Assembly (NCBI RefSeq): GCF_900220965.1
Contig: NZ_OBQC01000015.1
Span: 44,315-108,314 of the forward strand
Reading direction: 5' to 3'
DNA from: Ureibacillus acetophenoni
GTDB taxonomy: Bacteria > Bacillota > Bacilli > Bacillales_A > Planococcaceae
DNA: 64,000 nucleotides
Positions 61,441-64,000 of this stretch are shown here, piece by piece. The translations under genes were made by a program, and so were the position numbers. The notes below the pieces were generated by a model, which was not told the origin of the DNA, did no database searches, and saw only the letters and a program-made list of their open reading frames with translations. How positions within the stretch are numbered: the stretch's first letter is position 1; every line of letters starts with the position of its first letter.

Positions 61441-63642
61441 TTACTGCAATTTAACACTACCTAACAAATTAAACGTCTGTAAGTCGTAGCTTTTAATTTC
61501 ATTTCTAGAAACTGTATAAAGTGTATCGTCGATATAGAGCATACGTTGGATCATTAACTCCCAATTTTCATACATTTCACCATTAGCTGCTGGAGTTATT
61601 AAGTTCCCTTTAAGTTGAATTCCATTTTCATCTGTTATTTCATAAATGACTGCTCCAGATCCTTGATATTGAGTTTCATATTCCCCTTTTTCTTTATAAA
61701 GTGTTATCGGGAACCCAAAATAACTATAATCAGTATTTCTGAATAGCGCTTTATGATTGTATTGGACATCTGAGTACGTACCGCGACCACCAATTATTAC
61801 GTTATCTTGTTCTTTTGGATTTGAGAAATCGGTAATATCAAATAGTGATATTTTCATCCCACCCGTTACTGTAAATGGCTGTTTAGAATAGCTATCAACC
61901 ATAGTTTTCGTATCGTATCCAATCCCAATTAGGTGATTTTCATCAAGTGGGTGTAGGTAATTACTGAATCCTGGGATTTTTAATTCTCCTAATACTTTCG
62001 GTGCACTTGGATTAGCTAGGTCAATGACGAATAGAGGGTCAACTTCTTTAAAGGTAACTATATACGCTTTGTCTCCCATAAATCTCGCAGAATAAATGCG
62101 CTCACCTTTTGCTAAATCAGTCACTTCCCCTACTTTAACTAACTTGTCATTGAAGATGTATAAATGGTTTTTCGAAGTAGGTTCTGCCCCCCAAGAATGT
62201 CCTTCGGTTACAGCAATTCGGAAATGTCCATTATATTCATCCATCGAGAATTGATTTAATACTGTCCCTTCAACTGAAGCTGAAGCAGAGAAGTTAATTG
62301 TCGTTCCATCAATTGAGAATTTATAAATGTCTGTATTTGTCGACATAGGCGCAATGATCATATCTCTAGCAATTGATGTAGAAACAGCGTCTGAAGTATC
62401 AACTTCAACATCAAGCTCTAACGTTGTAGGCATTTCGTAGTTGTTAGCAGTTAAATAAATAGCGTTATATGACATATAAAGGTTTTGGCTCCCACCTAAA
62501 AAACCTTTCGTTTCAATTTTTTCATTTTGGAAATTGTTTAAATCAATTGCAGAAATGATCGTGTAACTTGGTTCTGTCGCGCCAGGTAAAATTGTTAACT
62601 GATCAATTTCCATTGGGGCGATTTTTTCTTCTTCCGCGCTATCATAAACATACGGTCTTAACTCAACTTCGTCTGCAGGAGTATCATATAAAATCCAATA
62701 GTTTGGAGTTTTGTTCGATACAATATAAAGTACATCATTATATTTGCGCACAGCACTCATATACCCATCCTGACCTACTTCACGTATTAATGATGGATTT
62801 GTAGGGTCTTCAATATTGTAAATGGCTGCCGTTGTTAGGCTATACCCACCCATATAATGTTGTTTGTCTGGATGTTTCGTCTCTACATACTGATCTTTAA
62901 TAACAATTAACATATTCTCATGTATCATCATTTGCATTGGATAGCTATACTGATCCAGTGGGATTTTACTTACTTGTTTCATATTTTTTGGGTCACGGGT
63001 ATCTGTAATGATAATGTTGCTATCGAAAGTAGAATAAATAAATTCACCATCCGTAACAACGATATCCCCTTCTTCTATCCCTTCTACCTGGTTATTCGTT
63101 GTAGAATGATCAGAACCCCCACTTCCAGCGCTATCACTTTTTGATTCAGCTGCGGACATGTCAGAACTTTCAACTGTAGTTGTTTCGAATTCTCCTCCAG
63201 AGTAATAACGTTTCTCACGATTAGCTACATTTAAGAAGAAGTTTTGGAGATCTTCTTTCGATGCAATATGTTTAATTTCATCAACTACTTCAAATTCAAT
63301 TTCCTGTTTTTCCGTTTTAGATGAAATATCCTTAAAAGCTGATTTTTCTATGTGAGCTGTATACGTGCCTGATTTTGCATTAAGTATTGCAAGAGTTTTA
63401 TTGTTATTTAGCAACTTCATTGAAACTTCAACTTTTTCTCCTGCACTATTCGTTAAATAGATGTGCTCGTTATCTATACTTGCTTCATCTAGGCTTTGAG
63501 AAAAATGGATAAGGTATGGATGGTTCACCATTACTTTAGATGTCGCCTCTACCTCAACCTTCTTTCCTAGGAATAGTACCGCTCCTACTACAATTGCAGC
63601 TAAAACAATAAGTAATCCTCCTATATAGAATCGTTTTTTCAT
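61441..63642 (-). CDS. Secreted membrane-anchored beta-propeller protein
   Basis: A 733-aa protein with an N-terminal anchor (about 6-26), a Big_5-like domain (about 30-120: VNHPYLIHFSQSLDEASIDNEHIYLTN), a Ser/Gly-rich linker, and a Beta_propel domain beginning NNQVEGIEEGDIVVTDGEFIY and containing repeats such as ADKAYIVTF, PLFVIDLANPSAPKVLGELKIPGFSNYLHPL. This secreted family is widespread in bacilli without known function. AAAGGAG precedes the ATG at 63642. Confidence 0.85.
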   Translation of the reverse strand: MKKRFYIGGLLIVLAAIVVGAVLFLGKKVEVEATSKVMVNHPYLIHFSQSLDEASIDNEHIYLTNSAGEKVEVSMKLLNNNKTLAILNAKSGTYTAHIEKSAFKDISSKTEKQEIEFEVVDEIKHIASKEDLQNFFLNVANREKRYYSGGEFETTTVESSDMSAAESKSDSAGSGGSDHSTTNNQVEGIEEGDIVVTDGEFIYSTFDSNIIITDTRDPKNMKQVSKIPLDQYSYPMQMMIHENMLIVIKDQYVETKHPDKQHYMGGYSLTTAAIYNIEDPTNPSLIREVGQDGYMSAVRKYNDVLYIVSNKTPNYWILYDTPADEVELRPYVYDSAEEEKIAPMEIDQLTILPGATEPSYTIISAIDLNNFQNEKIETKGFLGGSQNLYMSYNAIYLTANNYEMPTTLELDVEVDTSDAVSTSIARDMIIAPMSTNTDIYKFSIDGTTINFSASASVEGTVLNQFSMDEYNGHFRIAVTEGHSWGAEPTSKNHLYIFNDKLVKVGEVTDLAKGERIYSARFMGDKAYIVTFKEVDPLFVIDLANPSAPKVLGELKIPGFSNYLHPLDENHLIGIGYDTKTMVDSYSKQPFTVTGGMKISLFDITDFSNPKEQDNVIIGGRGTYSDVQYNHKALFRNTDYSYFGFPITLYKEKGEYETQYQGSGAVIYEITDENGIQLKGNLITPAANGEMYENWELMIQRMLYIDDTLYTVSRNEIKSYDLQTFNLLGSVKLQ

Positions 63643-63767
63643 CTTGTCACTCCTTTAAGTACTTCTTTATCGGATTAGACCTATTTATATTGGATAAGTT
63701 ACAATATTCGGAAATTTATTTTCTGAAAATTTTGGGATGTTTGGGGGTTGAGGATGGGGTGGGGAGT

Positions 63768-63906
63768 TTAACTTGCGAATTTTGCTGGGTTACTTGCGAT
63801 TTTGAATGATTTACTTGCGGTTTACGGGAGTTTATTTGCGTTTTCTAAAAATTATTTGCGATTTTGGTTTTACTTGCGAATTTTGCGAGGTTACTTGCGA
63901 TTTTGG
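63768..63906. repeat. Degenerate tandem repeat of about 21 bp (A(C/T)TTGCG core)
   Basis: Seven copies of ACTTGCG or ATTTGCG start at 63771, 63792, 63813, 63834, 63854, 63872 and 63893. Steps are 21, 21, 21, 20, 18 and 21 nt, close to two turns of DNA. Flanking bases repeat as (G)TTACTTGCGATTTTG. No ORF or spacers. Confidence 0.8.
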
Positions 63907-63920
63907 TAAGCCCGAAATAT

Positions 63921-63944
63921 AAAAAAACGTACCTTATTGGTACG
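63921..63944 (-). terminator. Terminator of a gene beyond the right edge
   Basis: On the minus strand CGTACC-AATAA-GGTACG followed by TTTTTTT. It implies a minus-strand gene ending just outside the window. Confidence 0.6.
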
Positions 63945-63951
63945 CATTACG

Positions 63952-63995
63952 AATAGCCCTACTATGCTAATTTTTTTCAGATAGAGGGCTATTTT
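63952..63995. terminator. Edge hairpin
   Basis: AATAGCCCT / AGGGCTATT stem with a 25-nt loop; role unclear. Confidence 0.4.
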
Positions 63996-64000
63996 GCACA

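Larger units (their letters stand above)
63643..64000. other. Right-edge intergenic region
   Basis: 358 bp without a gene: upstream region of the beta-propeller gene, a 21-nt periodic repeat (63768-63906) and two hairpins near the edge. Confidence 0.6.

Noticed and set aside
1..64000. tRNA, rRNA, IS element or prophage
   Set aside because: No cloverleaf, rRNA core, transposase, integrase or phage structural gene was seen on either strand by eye.

Overview
The window reads as a chromosomal segment of a low-GC, Gram-positive, spore-forming Bacillales bacterium. The best guess is a Planococcaceae relative of Lysinibacillus, Solibacillus or Psychrobacillus. This rests on AT-rich coding with strong AGGAGG-type ribosome binding sites and many TTG/GTG starts, and on an SLH surface protein, a BclA-like C-terminal domain, HelD, EcsAB-like and YfiBC-like transporters, a Pst operon with a TTTACA Pho box, and MenA. 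No rRNA, tRNA, IS element, prophage or CRISPR array is seen. The genus is inference.

Left end (1-2.9 kb), the most unusual region: a YcaO cyclodehydratase gene running off the left edge, preceded by a short E1-like/docking gene, i.e. the start of a thiazole/oxazole-modified peptide (TOMM-type) cluster. Divergent from it are a 423-aa helix-turn-helix/TPR regulator of the RRNPP (NprR/PlcR-like) class and an overlapping 53-aa secreted pro-peptide gene. The layout suggests a peptide-pheromone switch controlling a YcaO pathway.

2.9-18.2 kb: DoxX-like membrane protein, two NUDIX hydrolases and a VOC protein, a HEAT-like protein, two overlapping surface/exosporium-type genes (PKD-like protein and BclA-C-like protein), an FAD oxidoreductase paired with a SigJ-like sigma factor, a nine-unit 52-bp tandem repeat, RlmCD, small membrane proteins, an orphan AgrC-like kinase, a nitroreductase with operator palindromes, and a cysteine amidase whose only plausible start is ATT.

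18.2-39.3 kb: DUF2804 gene; a peptide ABC importer operon ending in an M20 peptidase; GDPD; a TetR remnant; a permuted NlpC/P60 protein; an EcsAB-like ABC pair; a cadCA cadmium/zinc efflux operon with twin CadC operators, next to divergent copper genes copC-copD; HelD and a 46-aa basic protein.

39.4-64 kb: pstSCAB; ThpR; a guanidine-I riboswitch driving a paired SMR exporter; an SLH/YcdB protein; an HtrA-type protease; an LLM oxidoreductase; divergent MarR and CarD-like genes sharing an operator/promoter region; MenA; a double GNAT protein; an asymmetric heterodimeric ABC exporter; a PAS-degenerate GGDEF-EAL phosphodiesterase; split ThrE; a PdaC-like deacetylase; a secreted beta-propeller protein; and a 21-nt periodic TTGCG repeat at the right edge. 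Many genes end at clear intrinsic terminators, often bidirectional between convergent genes.
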